Of a stretch of DNA of 64,000 nt, positions 49,512 through 60,725 are shown piece after piece (within the stretch, counting starts at the first letter, position 1; every line of letters begins with the position of its first letter). The DNA is from Rhinopithecus roxellana (taxonomy: Eukaryota > Chordata > Mammalia > Primates > Cercopithecidae), in assembly GCF_007565055.1 (NCBI RefSeq), contig NC_044554.1, positions 51,185,176 through 51,249,175 on the forward strand. The letters run 5' to 3'. Both the position numbers and the translations under genes were made by a program. The notes beneath the pieces are model-generated. The model searched no databases and was not told the origin of the DNA. It worked only from the letters and a program-made list of their open reading frames with translations.

Positions 49512-49570
49512 TATAAGTAACTATTAGGAGGTTCAGAGCAAACCTCAGGACACTTTCTCCGTGAGCTAAG
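49512..49570 (+). promoter_or_regulatory. Candidate PRSS37 promoter and first non-coding exon
   Basis: TATAAGTA at 49512-49519 lies about 30 bases before a possible start near 49545. A donor-like CTAAG/GTAAAG lies at 49570/49571. The exon carrying the ATG is preceded by a good acceptor (TTTTCTTCTACATCTCACAG, ending 49956), so an upstream non-coding exon is likely. The promoter position is inference. Confidence 0.45.
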
Positions 49571-49974
49571 GTAAAGAATATTGTCCCTCACAGCCCTGGT
49601 CTCAGAAACTCTGTGGGGAAGATAAGTCCTGAGCCTAGAGCTGCCATTTCCACAGACCACTGTACTACCCTCAAACAGATGTGCTTTTAGGGGCAGCAGA
49701 TAGAAGGAGCTGAATCCAGGAGTTTCCTTCCCTGAAATGCGCCAACAGAGGCATAGTCTTCCACTTTCCCTGGAACAGAAGGGCTTTCATCTCCCTCTCT
49801 GAAGCCATCTCCCTCCCCTGTTTATGCCCATAGCTCCTTTCCAATCCCATAGAGTGTCCTGGTACCTAACCATAGCCACTGAGTCTACCAGGTGTTCCTG
49901 AGGAGACAACTAAGCAACCGCTCCACACTCTGCTGATTTTCTTCTACATCTCACAGGGGAAGAGCTGGATCACC

Positions 49975-52900
49975 ATGAAATTTATCTTCTATTTGGGTGT
50001 CCTCGCTGGTATGTACTCCAGACCTTGTACTCTGTCCTGTAAGGCATAGGTTAATGGATGGGGTGAGACAGAGGCAGGATTGCGAAGGGTGCAGAAAAAG
50101 AGTCAAAAATAGTGTCATCGGCAGAATTAGGGGTCCTGCCTCTTAGACTCCATCCAAAGGCTCTCCAGATAGGCTGGGTTAAGGCACACATGTGCCCCGG
50201 AGAAGGCTTAATAGTGATTATCTTTCTGCTGACCCTAATTATTGAAAAAGGTGAGCCTCATCACCATCCGGCTAAGTTCCAGTGTGGTCACAAGGACACA
50301 GGACTCATTTTGACCTCTGATATTCATCTGTTTCTAAAAGTTTGAAGACTCAGAATGCAGGAAACAGAGAAGGTAGAAACAAAAGATCAAATAGTAGGGC
50401 CCTGCCTACTGTAGTCCCTAGTCCCTGCCCCACGTGGGGTTCTTCTGATGACCGAATTTGGAAGTGAGGCATTTCCCACCACTCTCTGACTGCCTAGGTT
50501 GTATCACACATTAGCTGTGTGAGATTAGCCAAGTTAATTCTTCTGTGCTTCAATTTCTTCAAAATGGGGGTATGACTACCTATATTATAGAATTATGGTG
50601 AAGATTAAAGAAATCTATGTAAAGCACTTAGAATAGTGCCTGCTAGAGAGAGCTCAATGTCTCTTGCCCTTGTTGATAGTCTACCCTTTTCTCTTTGGGG
50701 TTTCTAACTGTGTGATCACACAGAAGGGTGTGGTGAGGTACAGGCCCAGGGAAGATTAACAGGAGTACCAAGAGAAGATAAGACAAGAACAGTACTTTAT
50801 TTCTGGTACTAGAATCAGCCTTATTCCCCTTTATTCTCTAGGGTATGTTTTAAATAATTCATGTATAAAAACAATTTACTTTCATATTGCAAAATTTAGA
50901 CATTTTTTAAGTAGAAAACTAAGCATCATTCATAATCCCACCTCTTAGTCAACACATGCTAACACTTCGAGTTTACTCCCAGACTATATTTTTTGCATTT
51001 ACATAGTTTTTCATTTATGTTTTGAGACAAATAGATTATATCCACAATTTTCTTGTTCTTTTTAACTTAAATAAGCATTATTAATATTTATCTCACTGTT
51101 TAATATTCTAAATAGTTTAATTTTTATTACATATGATGTTCTACTTTTTCATGTGCTTCATTTCAATGTCCAACACTACTATGTCAGGTGTTTATGTTTC
51201 CAATGTTCAGCTATTATAAATAGTGCTAATATGAGCATACTTGTTTGTAAACCTTGTCTATGCTGATTTTTTTCTTTAGAATGGATTCTCGGGGTTGGAA
51301 TGATTAGGTCACAGGTTATAAACAATTTATGATTCTTGATGCCTATTTCTAAATTGCTTTTCAAGAAGATGGAATCAATTTACTAGCAGTGATGAGAGTC
51401 TCATTATACTCAGATTGATTATCAATATTAAACAAAATTATTATAAATATGAGATAAAATGGCATATCATTTTAATTTACATTTTTATTAGAAAAACATG
51501 TCAAATATGTTAACACTTCCTGGCCAATTGGTAACTGTTTAAGAGTCATCCAGATTCCTTTTCATGTAAGAGACTGTTACCTTATTTTTGTAATATTTAT
51601 ATACTAAGAATGTTCATTATTTTCCCAGGGACATTTTTATTTGCTGACTCATCTGTTCAGAAAGAAGACCCTGCTCCCTATTTGGTATACCTGAAGTCTC
51701 ACTTCAACCCCTGTGTGGGCGTCCTCATCAAACCCAGCTGGGTGCTGGCCCCAGCTCACTGCTATTTACCGTTGAGTATTTGGGCATCCCCAACCTCAAA
51801 ACAGCTACTGTTCATTCTAGATCAGTGGTTCTCAAATAAGGGTGACTTCTCCCAAGGGTACACTTGGCAATGTCTGAAGATAGTTTTGGTTGTCACAACC
51901 AGGGGGCACTACATTAAAGAACACGACATTAAAATGTAGTGAAGAGCTCCACTACTTACTATATCACCCTGAGTGAATTACTCCTATGTGCCCCATTAAT
52001 TCATGCACTAAATGGGGATAAAAATAGAATCCACTGCATAGACTTGTTGTGAATTAAATGAGATAATCCAGAAAAAGCACTTGGTACAATTCCTGGCACA
52101 TTGTAACATTCAGTATCTTAGCAATGATGATGATGATGATGATAGTGATTACTTCCAACCCCTCTCCCTCCAGAAATCTGAAAGTGATGCTGGGAAATTT
52201 CAAGAGTAGAGTCAGAGATGGTACTGAACAGGCAATTAACCCCATTCAGATCGTCCGCTACTGGAACTACAGTGATAGTGCCCCACAGGATGACCTCATG
52301 CTCATCAAGCTGGCTAAGCCTGCCATGCTCAATCCCAAAGTCCAGCCCCTTCCCCTTGCTACCACCAATGTCCGGCCAGGCACTGTCTGTCTACTCTCAG
52401 GTTTGGACTGGAGCCAAGAAAACAGTGGTAAGTGTTCCTTCCACAGCAAATCAGGGTCATTAGTTGCCCTTTAAGAGGAACATCCGTATCCTCATAGCTG
52501 AGAGGAGGAAAGGAGAATGAAAGGAGACCCAATGGAGATGCTACCTGAGTGGTCTGGCAAACAGAGACATGCCCAGAGAAACAAAACTCCTCCTTTCCCA
52601 GGGTGTCTAATGCCCCACTGCCTCTGCAGGGCTTTGGCAGCTGGAGCCACCAGGCCATCTGACTCTGCACAGAGGCCCAGCCATTCCTGATTGGCAGAGG
52701 CACAATTCACATGAAGAAGGTGTGGTCCTACTTCTCATACATGCCATTTCACTTGTAAAGGACCCCTCTGAGAACTGACTCGGGCCACCAATTAAAACTA
52801 AACTCTACCTTAAAGAGACATAAAGCCTTTTTCAAAATCCTCAAGATTAGCTCATAACCATGCTCTTGATGATTTCTCCCCTTTTTCGCATTCCTTATTT

Positions 52901-53661
52901 TCTTTAAACACACACAAAAAGATACCAGTTGAAATATGGGCTGGTGGTTAGAAGGACTAAATAACAATTGTCAACAGGATGTTTTATTTTATCCCCATCT
53001 CCCTCAGGCCGACACCCTGACTTGCGGCAGAACCTGGAGGCCCCTGTGATGTCTGATAAAGAATGCCAGAAAACAGAGCAAGGAAAAAGCCACAGGAATT
53101 CCTTATGTGTGAAATTTGTGAAAGTATTCAGCCGAATTTTTGGGGTAATCTTTTCTCTGTATTCAGCTTTCATTTACTTGCATATGCCCAGTTAACTATT
53201 TACCTTGATGTAAAAACTTTTTTAGATGTCTAAATAATTTCTTGAGAATTTGATAAGGCTGCTGTGAAGCCAGCATTGTTTCTTCAGTAATGGGCTCCCC
53301 TTAAATTGTCTTTATTCATTAAAGGATATTATGAAGTACTTCCAGTTAAACACACCATTTGCTAGGTATTCATTCTTAGAACTACAAGTAAAATTGTGAA
53401 AACAGGCATTTCTTTAAAAAGAAATCAGACTTTTCACAAATAGAAAATGCCTTCACCAGTTCAAAAAATGGAGTCTGACCCATTTTACATGGGATTTCTA
53501 GAGAGACTGTCCTCTGACTTTCTCAAGGTCACACAAAGCTAATTACAGCAGAGTGAGAAAAAGGCTCAAGCTTCCTGTCCTCTGATTCAGTCCTCTTTTC
53601 ATGAGTCCAGCATATGCCTGCAGACAGGGCTCACCCAAGCGGGACACTAGGGTTCCTGTGA

Positions 53662-53706
<45 letters not shown>

Positions 53707-53881
53707 ATCTCTATCTCTATCTCTGCACGATCTCTGGTAGGAGGTGGCCGTTGCTACTGTCATCTGCAAAGACAAGCTCCAGGGGATCGAGGTCGGGCAC
53801 TTCATGGGAGGGGACGTCGGCATCTACACCAATGTTTACAAATATGTATCCTGGATTGAGAACACTGCTAAGGACAAGTGA
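49975..53881 (+). CDS. PRSS37: PRSS37, inactive trypsin-like serine protease (five coding exons)
   Basis: Coding exons 49975-50008, 51629-51770, 52174-52427, 53008-53144 and 53741-53881 join in frame, with GT/AG at every intron, to 235 residues, the human PRSS37 length. Residues 1-19 form a signal peptide (MKFIFYLGVLAGTFLFADS). The trypsin fold is clear: His55 in LAPAHC, Asp99 in DDLMLIKL, Cys40-Cys56, Cys131-Cys198 and Cys163-Cys177. There is no IVGG activation site, and no GDSGGP: the aligned stretch GEVAVATVIC (189-198) has no Ser. It should therefore be proteolytically inactive. In mouse the protein is needed for sperm migration into the oviduct and ADAM3 maturation (family knowledge). 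Its place beside the OR9A row supports PRSS37 over its relative PRSS58. No lesion is seen. Confidence 0.95.
50480..50690 (+). repeat. MIR in PRSS37 intron 1
   Basis: Order TTAGCTGTGTGAGATTAGCC, CTTCAATTTCTTC, AATGGGGGTATGA, TGTAAAGCACTTAGAATAGTGCC follows MIR. Confidence 0.8.
50691..51600. other. PRSS37 intron 1, remainder
   Basis: AT-rich sequence, partly resembling old antisense LINE sequence (for example 51180-51400), with no exon evident. Confidence 0.5.
51823..51930 (+). repeat. DNA-transposon relic (hAT-like) in PRSS37 intron 2
   Basis: GTGGTTCTCAAATAAGGGTG, CTTGGCAATGTCTGAAGATA, GGTTGTCACAACCAGGGGGC. The reverse complement of the same family occurs at 63290-63485. Family name not assigned. 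Confidence 0.65.
51945..52120 (+). repeat. MIR in PRSS37 intron 2
   Basis: ATGGGGATAAAAATAGAATC, GACTTGTTGTGAATTAAATG and AAGCACTTGGTACAATTCCTGGCACA are MIR core and tail. A (GAT)n run follows at 52122-52144, about 30 bases before exon 3. Confidence 0.85.
53440..53590 (-). repeat. MIR in PRSS37 intron 4
   Basis: GACTTTCTCAAGGTCACACAAAGCTAATTACAGCAGAGTGAGAA is the antisense MIR core pattern. Confidence 0.6.
53669..53724. repeat. (CT)n/(CTCTAT)n microsatellite next to PRSS37 exon 5
   Basis: About 15 CT units pass into four CTATCT units and end 16 bases before the exon 5 acceptor AG (53739-53740). It supplies the pyrimidine tract of this splice site. Confidence 0.95.
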
Positions 53882-53955
53882 GACCCTACTTCTCCCTCTG
53901 CATTCCACTGGCTCTGCCATGGACTATACAAGCAGATAATTTTCCCTCAATTGAA

Positions 53956-53961
53956 AATAAA
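53956..53961 (+). terminator. PRSS37 polyadenylation signal
   Basis: AATAAA 75 bases after the stop codon, in a fitting position for a short 3' UTR. Confidence 0.8.
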
Positions 53962-54065
53962 ATCTCCAAATGAAAATTTGGGAATGTAGCATACCAGTAG
54001 CCAATGTTTTCTTATTTGTGTCTCTGTATCCTACAACGATGTGAAGAACTAAGATCAAATCATGA

Positions 54066-54240
54066 AATGAGCATTTACTACACTGTCCTAGATTACATTC
54101 ATCATCTCATTTAATGCTCATAACAAACCTTTGAGGTTATCTTTTGTTCCAACTTTACAAATGAGAAAATGCAGGCTAAAAGAGGTTATTTAACATTGCC
54201 CATAGCTGGTGGATATCAGAGCCTGAAATGGAACCCAAAA
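54066..54240 (-). repeat. MIR, antisense
   Basis: CATCTCATTTAATGCTCATAACAA, TTTACAAATGAGAAAATGCAGGCT and TATTTAACATTGCCCATAGCTGG in MIR order. Confidence 0.85.
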
Positions 54241-54715
54241 TGGTCAGGTTCTAAATCCCTTGCTATTAGCCTCAGTGTTATATGGGAGTCTACAGCATCA
54301 CAAAAGATGTTGGCTCCTATTCATTTACCTCCCTCTCTTTCCACTCAAAGGACTTGAAGCTCTCACTTGTGGCTAAGATCTTGGGTACTGGGATAAGCTC
54401 TCCTAAGAAAAGTCATACCTCATCTCAGTGCTACATAGATTGCAGTATGTTCAGAGAAAGAGTGAGTTAGTGGAAGAGTAGAAAGTAAAAAACAAAACTT
54501 CAGAACAAGGCAACAATCATAAATCAAGTCCACAAGGGAGTTTGGCAGCTCCAGGGAAAGGTGAAGATGTCATATAAATCCAAAGAAGATATAGGCAGTA
54601 GCAGAGTTTGAAAGGCAGAGATGGCTGAGATGAGGTGAAGGGCAGAAATTGGGCTTAGCCACAGACCATGATCCTAAAATAGTCAGTCCTATGCTTGAGA
54701 AATTGGTGAAGCACT
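54241..54715. other. Intergenic DNA, no feature seen
   Basis: Short ORFs only, without recognisable domains. No repeat family recognised. Confidence 0.5.
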
Positions 54716-55065
54716 ACTACAGACTGAGTGTTTGTGTCCCCCCAAAATTCATAAGTTGAAACCTAATCCCCAAAGTGGATTTGGAGGTGAGGCCTTTAGG
54801 AAGTGATTAGTTCATGAAGGCAGAACCCTCACAAATGGGATTCATGCCCTCATAAAAGAGAGCCCAGAGAGCTCACCTCCTCCTTTTGCCATGTGAGGTT
54901 ACAGCGAGAGACAGCAGTCTATGAACCAGGAAGTGAATTTCATCTTACACCAAATCTGCTGTTGCCTGGATCCTGAATTTCCCAGACTCCGGAACCGTGA
55001 GAAATAAATTTTTGTTGTTTATAAGCCTCACACAGTCTACGGCATTCTGTTATAGGTGATGGAGT
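54716..55065. repeat. Ancient interspersed repeat, second copy of the 24608 family
   Basis: CAGACTGAGTGTTTGTGTCCCCCC, GAAGTGATTAGTTCATGA, CCCTCATAAAAGAGAGC, AACCGTGAGAAATAAATTT. Longer than the copy at 24608. Confidence 0.75.
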
Positions 55066-55219
55066 AATTCCAGATATCCAAAAGACTGGGACATGTAGGA
55101 CAAGAATGGGTAAAGTAACCTTCGAGCAGGTAAAGAGTCAAGAAAAAACTGCACATTCTCCTTGGGTCATATTTTCTACTCTTATGGTTTAAAATACAAT
55201 TTATACTTTAACGAGTTTT

Positions 55220-56110
55220 GTAGTAGGTAGAATAATGGCCCTGCAAAGATGTCCACACTCTAATCTCATGAATATAATATAATATAATCAGACGTGATTA
55301 TGGTTATGAACATCAAAATTGGGAGATTATCCTAGATTATCTGGTGAGTCAAATGTCACCATATAGGCCTTAAAAGTGAAAATGGCCAGGCACGGTGGCT
55401 CACGACTGTAATCCCAGCACTTTGGGAAGCCGAGGCAGGCGGATCACGAGGTCAGAAGATTGAGACCGTTCTGGCTAACACAGTGAAACTCCGTCTCTAC
55501 TAAAAATGCAAAAACAAAATTAGCCGGGCGTGGTGGCGGGTGCCTATAGTGCCAGCTACTTGGGAGGCTGAGGCGGGAGAATGGCGTGAACCCAGGAGGC
55601 TGAGCTTGCTGTGAGCCGAGATCGCACCACTGCACTCCAGCCTGGGTGACAGAGCGAGATTCTGTCTCAAAAACAAAAAACAAACAAACAAAAAAGTGCA
55701 AAAGGAAGGCAGAAGATTTTGTTGGGGAGATGCAACAACAGAACAAGAGGCAGGAGAGATTCGAAGCATGAGAAGAAACTGACCAGCTATTGAAGGCTTT
55801 GAAAATAGAAAAAATAAAAAGGGAACCACAAGGCAAAGAATGTGAGCAGTGCCTAGAAGCTGCGAAGCGCTCTCACCTGACAACTGGCAGGGAAATGGGG
55901 ATTTTAGTTTTAGAATCGCAGCTGTACTGAATTCTGCAACCAATCTGAATGAACAAGGAAACAGACTCTCTCCAGAAAGGGGCGTAACTCTGTTGACACC
56001 TTGATTTTAGTCCAGTAAAATCTTCGAAACTTCTGACCTACAGTACTGTAAGATAATAAATTTGTGTTGGCTTTAGACTGCCTGTAGTAATTTGTTATGG
56101 CAGCCATAGA
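55220..56110 (+). repeat. Ancient interspersed repeat split by an Alu
   Basis: TAATGGCCCTGCAAAGATGTCC and GGAGATTATCCTAGATTATCTGG before the Alu, then GATTCGAAGCATGAGAAG, TGTTGACACCTTGATTTTAG and CTGTAAGATAATAAATTTGTG after it. This is a widespread old mammalian repeat; family not assigned. Confidence 0.7.
55384..55690 (+). mobile_element. Alu element
   Basis: Full-length Alu with a CAAAA-rich tail, inserted in the old repeat. AAAAGTG(A/C)AAA-type duplication on both sides. Confidence 0.93.
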
Positions 56111-56119
56111 AAACAAACT

Positions 56120-56490
56120 TTTAAATCCACATATCCAAAAACAGCTATTAGTACTTTTTATAGTGCAATGTTAAAACCTTCAATGGCTCCCAACTTTCCT
56201 GAAAATAAATTCTAAATTCTAGACTTAGAATGGTAAACTTAGAACTCTAAACTTAGAATGGTATCTAAGCTTCCTTGAGACTTCCCATACACCTCTTCCC
56301 ATTACCCTAAAAAAAAGGTATTTTTCAATACATAGCCTGCCAGTTGGCATTGTTTTCTGACCCTGTGAAATGCAAATTTGGGTACAAAAGAATGTCAGAG
56401 AAAAACAAAAGAGCCCAATACCCTCCCTTTAAGTTGATAACCTTGTCAAGACCCAAATGTAACAAAGCTAGATCCATTTAAAAAACAACA
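56120..56490. other. Intergenic DNA, no feature seen
   Basis: A short direct repeat (TAGAATGGTA with AACTTAGAA) near 56220-56265 only. Confidence 0.5.
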
Positions 56491-56492
56491 CA

Positions 56493-56780
56493 GGCTAGGC
56501 CCAGTGGCACACACCTCTAATCCCAGCAATTTGGTAGGTGGAGGCAGGCGGATTGCTTGAGCTCAGGAGTTTGAGAGCAGCTTGGACAACATGGCAAAAC
56601 CCTGTCTCTACAAAAAAAAAAAAAAAAAAAGTAAAAATGGTGGTGTGTGCCTGTGGTCCCAGCTACTCAGGAGGCTGAGGTGGGCAGATCACCTGATCCC
56701 AGGAGGGCAAGGCTGCAGTGAGCTGTGATCACGCCACTCTACTCCAGCCTGGGTGACAGAGTGAGACCCTGCCTCAAAAA
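56493..56780 (+). mobile_element. Old Alu (AluJ-like)
   Basis: GGCTAGGCCCAGTGGCACACACC through GACCCTGCCTC, with an internal A-run at 56612-56631 and a (CCA)n tail. Divergent. Confidence 0.88.
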
Positions 56781-56799
56781 CAACCACCACCACCACCAA

Positions 56800-57230
56800 C
56801 TTTTTTGAGCTGAAATTAAATCTTCAAGCATTGAAATCATGTCCCAGGCAATGGGAAATATTTCCTCTTTTGCCAATTGCCTATAACTTAGGCAAAGGCA
56901 AATCATACCAATTACTATTCAATTAACTCCTCTATTTTGTTTTCTTCTCCCAGTTAGAGTGCTGTTCTCCAGGCACAGTCACCAACAACATGGGCTTCAA
57001 AGCTGAATCATCAAAAGGATACTTTGCCTGACTGTGGGGGCTACCCCCCTAAGATCTCTTGCCCTCTACTCCTCCCTCCCTCCTGGCTCTTACATCTGAG
57101 GTTGCACTGTGCTCGCGCCTTCAGGGAGGTGTCAGCTGATCTTCACTGATGTTATTTCACTGATCTCAACCCCAACCTCCCAAAGGGCTTGAGATTGTAT
57201 TCCAGCTTTGACAGAGAGGCAAGTTTACTC
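56800..57230. other. Intergenic DNA, no gene seen
   Basis: A moderately GC-rich patch at 57000-57200 with no ORF or splice evidence. Confidence 0.5.
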
Positions 57231-57231
57231 C

Positions 57232-57357
57232 AAAAAAAAAAAAAAAAAAAAAAAATTTAAACAGGGCCCAGTAAGGTTTCCTTGTTTTCTTAGAATAGTT
57301 CCTCGTCTTAGAGAGTTCTCCTTGTTTTCTTAGAATAGTTTCTCATCTTAGAGAGAA
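57232..57357. repeat. A-run and two-copy tandem repeat of about 40 bases
   Basis: About 24 A residues, then CCTTGTTTTCTTAGAATAGTT(C/T)CTC(G/A)TCTTAGAGAG twice (57280-57317 and 57320-57357). Confidence 0.85.
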
Positions 57358-57429
57358 CCTCAGGGTCATATTGCTGATACATCGGAGTCTGAGATTATCA
57401 TGACAAAATCTGCCTTGCTCATTTGTATG

Positions 57430-57745
57430 AACTTAATGGAGGTGGGGGGAAGGGGAAAACGGAGTTAGTTCATGGGTACAAAAATACAGCTAGAATGAAT
57501 AAGATCTAGTATTTGATAGCATAACAGGATAGCATTACAGTTAATAATTTATTGTACATTTTAAAATAACTAAAATAGTATAATCGGAATGTTTGCTATA
57601 CAAAGAAAGGATGAATGCCTGACATGATGGATACCCCATTTATGCTGGTGTAATTATTATGCATTGTATGCCTGTATCAAAATATTTCATGTAATCATAA
57701 CTATATACATCTACTATCTACCCATAAAAACTTAAAATTTAAAAC
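57430..57745 (+). mobile_element. Old L1 3' UTR fragment
   Basis: ATAAGATCTAGTATTTGATAGC, AATTTATTGTACATTTTAAAATAAC, CATTGTATGCCTGTATCAAAATA and CTACCCATAAAAACTTAAAA are blocks of an L1M 3' end. Confidence 0.7.
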
Positions 57746-57781
57746 GTTTTAAAAGACAATACAGGAAGATAAGCTACCTTT

Positions 57782-58140
57782 TTTTAACATCTACTATATA
57801 TCAGGCACTGTGTTAGACATTTTGACATGCATTATACTCTTCAAAAGTAGTTATATTCCCTGCTTACTTGACGTTTCTGAAGAAAAGGAAGTTAGTAACT
57901 TGCCCAAGCCTACACAGTTAGTAAATGACATCTTAAGTCAGGGACTGTATGTGTTCTGAAGATGATTAAATTATACCAAATCTATATTGCAAATATTAGT
58001 TGCTATATACTAAATGCTAAAACTAAGCAGGATAGAAATCTATTCTCTTTGATTATATGATTTTTAGAAATACAAAAATGGCAGAGCTGGGATACTAACC
58101 TTTGTGTGACTGACTCCAAAGCCTGTGCCACTTCCCTTAC
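57782..58140 (-). repeat. MIR, antisense, split by about 130 bases
   Basis: CATCTACTATATATCAGGCACTGTG to AACTTGCCCAAGCCTACACAG (57787-57925), then GGCAGAGCTGGGATACTAACC and CTGACTCCAAAGCCTGTGCC (58080-58130). Confidence 0.85.
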
Positions 58141-58840
58141 ATCTTTCCATGACTACGTTTCTAGATATGCAAGTGTTTCCTGAATACTTTCATTTATGCC
58201 TTTCTTCAGGTAAGGTTAAATGCACCTATTTAGATAATACAAGAAGTTTGATGGTTTCTCACATGCTTTTAGATTTTAGCCCCTAGTGAAAAACTATTTG
58301 AGGTCTGTATAGAGTGAATCTTCCATTCTTATTTAAATGTAAAGTTTCCCTGGAAACCACTCCGTAATATTCCAGTTCTATATTGCAGAAAGTGATAGAC
58401 TTAAGCTCAATGTAGGTATAAACAAGAGTGATTGCATTATGACACCAACTGGTGATTGCCAAGATCATTTCAACATATATATTTTGGTAAATAACCTTGA
58501 ATGAAGAACAAAAGTCAAAACAAAAATTTTGAAACCTGGTAAGGTAATCATCAATTTTGGGTTAATAAATCTATTCTTCCTTTTCAAAGATTTTCAAGTT
58601 TGTTAATAGCCTGGACTTTATCCAATTACTAATAACAGCAGAGATAAATTTAAGTAATCTGCAGATAAATGCCTAGAACATTAATCGAGGCTAAGAATAA
58701 CTTATAGAACTATTAGCACATCAATGTATATTTTTAAAAATCATATAATCAAGGGGAATAGGTTTTAACCTATTTCCTATTTTAGCAACTAATACTTACA
58801 ATATAGATTTAGTATAATTTAATCATCTTCAGAATACATA
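58141..58840. other. Intergenic DNA, no feature seen
   Basis: AT-rich, short ORFs only. Confidence 0.5.
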
Positions 58841-58842
58841 CA

Positions 58843-59165
58843 GTCCCTGAGTTAGGCTGGTTCACCTCTGGATTTTTTTACTTTATGATGGTGAAAAAGT
58901 GATACACATTTGGTAAAAGCTGTACTTCTAATACCAACACAACTATTCCGTTTCTCACTTTCAGTATACTGGTCAATCACACAAGATATTCAACACTTTG
59001 TCATAAAATATACCTGTGTTAAATAATTTTGCCAAATTGTAGGCTTATGTAAATCTTCTGAGCTTGTTTAAGGTAGGCTAGGCTAAGTTATGATGTTTAA
59101 TAGGTTAGGTTATTAAATGCATTTTTGACTTACGATATTTTCAACTCACAATGGGTTTACTGAAC
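58843..59165. repeat. DNA-transposon-type relic
   Basis: GTCCCTGAGTTAGGCTGGTTC, then GTAGGCTAGGCTAAGTTATGATG, AGGTTAGGTTATTAAATGC and GACTTACGATATTTTCAACT, a known type of non-autonomous repeat in primates. Family not assigned. Confidence 0.6.
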
Positions 59166-60140
59166 ATTGGACAAGTTAAGGAACATCAATGTAGAAATTT
59201 CTATGGCTACAGATCTCAGCAGAAAATTACTGCCAAGAGTAAAAATATTCTCAATTCAAGATTATCTGTCAACTATATGTCTTGGAATTATTTCATGGAC
59301 ATCAATTTTTATCTAGAAATTCAGCTTGTCTAGAACTTCAGCTAGACTGATCATTAAACCCTGATACAGATTTTATAAGTTATTATAAAATCTAGCAACA
59401 AATTGAAGACATAATCAGATAAGCTTCAAGATGAGTATCTCTCATACTCCTCCTTATTAGAATATTCTAATGCATTTGAATATTAAATTGTAAAGAACTG
59501 TAGATATTAATCTCTTCTGACTTAGACCCATCCTAGTCAGTGTGACATCACACTCTTGGCTAAAGTGAATTCTCTACTGAAAAAGAATAAGAGGCCAAAG
59601 GAGAAGAGCTTTTGGAAAATCACTATACATTTGTGTAACCTTTTAAAGGTTACTAAAGATATTGGTTTAAAAGTACTTAATATTAAATAGAGAACAATAA
59701 TTATGGGGGGAGACTATAGTGGAGGAGGATTAGCCCAAGTTCTGTCAGAATTTACATTTTTCTGACCCAGTGTGTGATGGTTGCTAAGGGAAGGATTTGA
59801 CAGAAAGTATCATAAGAACATACATGACTGAGCTAAGTAATCAATTAAGACTAAGTGGAAAAATCTGAAAATTGTTTCTTCCAAAAAATGAAAGAAAGCC
59901 ATTGCAGATAAAAAGGCAACTATGGAGAAAAAATATTTCTCTATTTAGAAAACAGAAATCATGCAGTTTCAGGCAGCTCACTGCTAGGCTTTTAGTCATA
60001 CAAATATTACCTTTTTGCTTCTTTTGTTGTAGAGAGGATTCAAAAACCCTTACTACTCAGAAAACATCAGAAAAAAAAAATCTAGGGTCTGCCTTTGGGT
60101 TTTTGTTTCTTCAATTTTTAGGAAAAGTAACACTTAATGT
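59166..60140. other. Intergenic DNA, no feature seen
   Basis: The plus-strand ORFs at 59151-59333 and 59872-60144 have no recognisable domain, splice or promoter context. Confidence 0.5.
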
Positions 60141-60155
60141 TTAAAATATAGCTGT

Positions 60156-60468
60156 TGGCCGGGCGCGGTGGCTCAAGCCTGTAACCCCAGCACTTTGGGA
60201 GGCCGAGACGGGCGGATCACGAGGTCAGGAGATCGAGACCATCCTGGCTAACACGGTGAAACCCCGTCTCTACTAAAAATACAAAAAATTAGCCGGGCGA
60301 GGTGGCGGGCGCCTGTAGTCCCAGCTACTCGGGAGGCTGAGGCAGGAGAATGGCGTAAACCCGGGAGGCGGAGCTTGCAGTGAGCTGAGATCTGGCAACT
60401 GCACTCCAGCCTGGGCGACAGAGCGAGACTCCGTCTCAACAAAAAATAAATAAATAAATAAAATAAAA
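60156..60468 (+). mobile_element. Young AluY of Old World monkey type
   Basis: GGCCGGGCGCGGTGGCTCAA start, GGCGTAAACCCGGGAGG, A-rich TAAA tail. Target-site duplication TAAAATATAGCTGT at 60142-60155 and 60469-60482. Confidence 0.95.
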
Positions 60469-60725
60469 TAAAATATAGCTGTCTTGCTTAATGTTCAGAA
60501 AAGACTAATTTTTTAATAGAACATTTTAAAATGTGGTTTCTAATCAAGTTTTATGAATAAATTATGCAACAGTAAAGTAATATTTATAGTTAAGTGTTGA
60601 CAAAACATTATTAGGATACAATTGACTCAAATGGTGTCTAAACAACAGAAGGAAGGATGAACTATGTCTAAGAAGGGAAAAAATTCAGAGAATATGGAAT
60701 CAAATATCCATGCATATCTGACTGT

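Noticed and set aside
49975..53881. PRSS58 (TRYX3) instead of PRSS37
   Set aside because: The two are related, but the sequence wording, the 235-residue length and the OR9A neighbours fit PRSS37.
53601..53939. A 112-codon ORF with Ser-Leu and Tyr-Leu repeats
   Set aside because: It is the CT microsatellite followed by PRSS37 exon 5 in a wrong frame.
55444..55943. Minus-strand ORFs of 130 and 147 codons
   Set aside because: They are antisense Alu joined to an old repeat; the Alu-type peptide wording recurs at every antisense Alu reading in the window.
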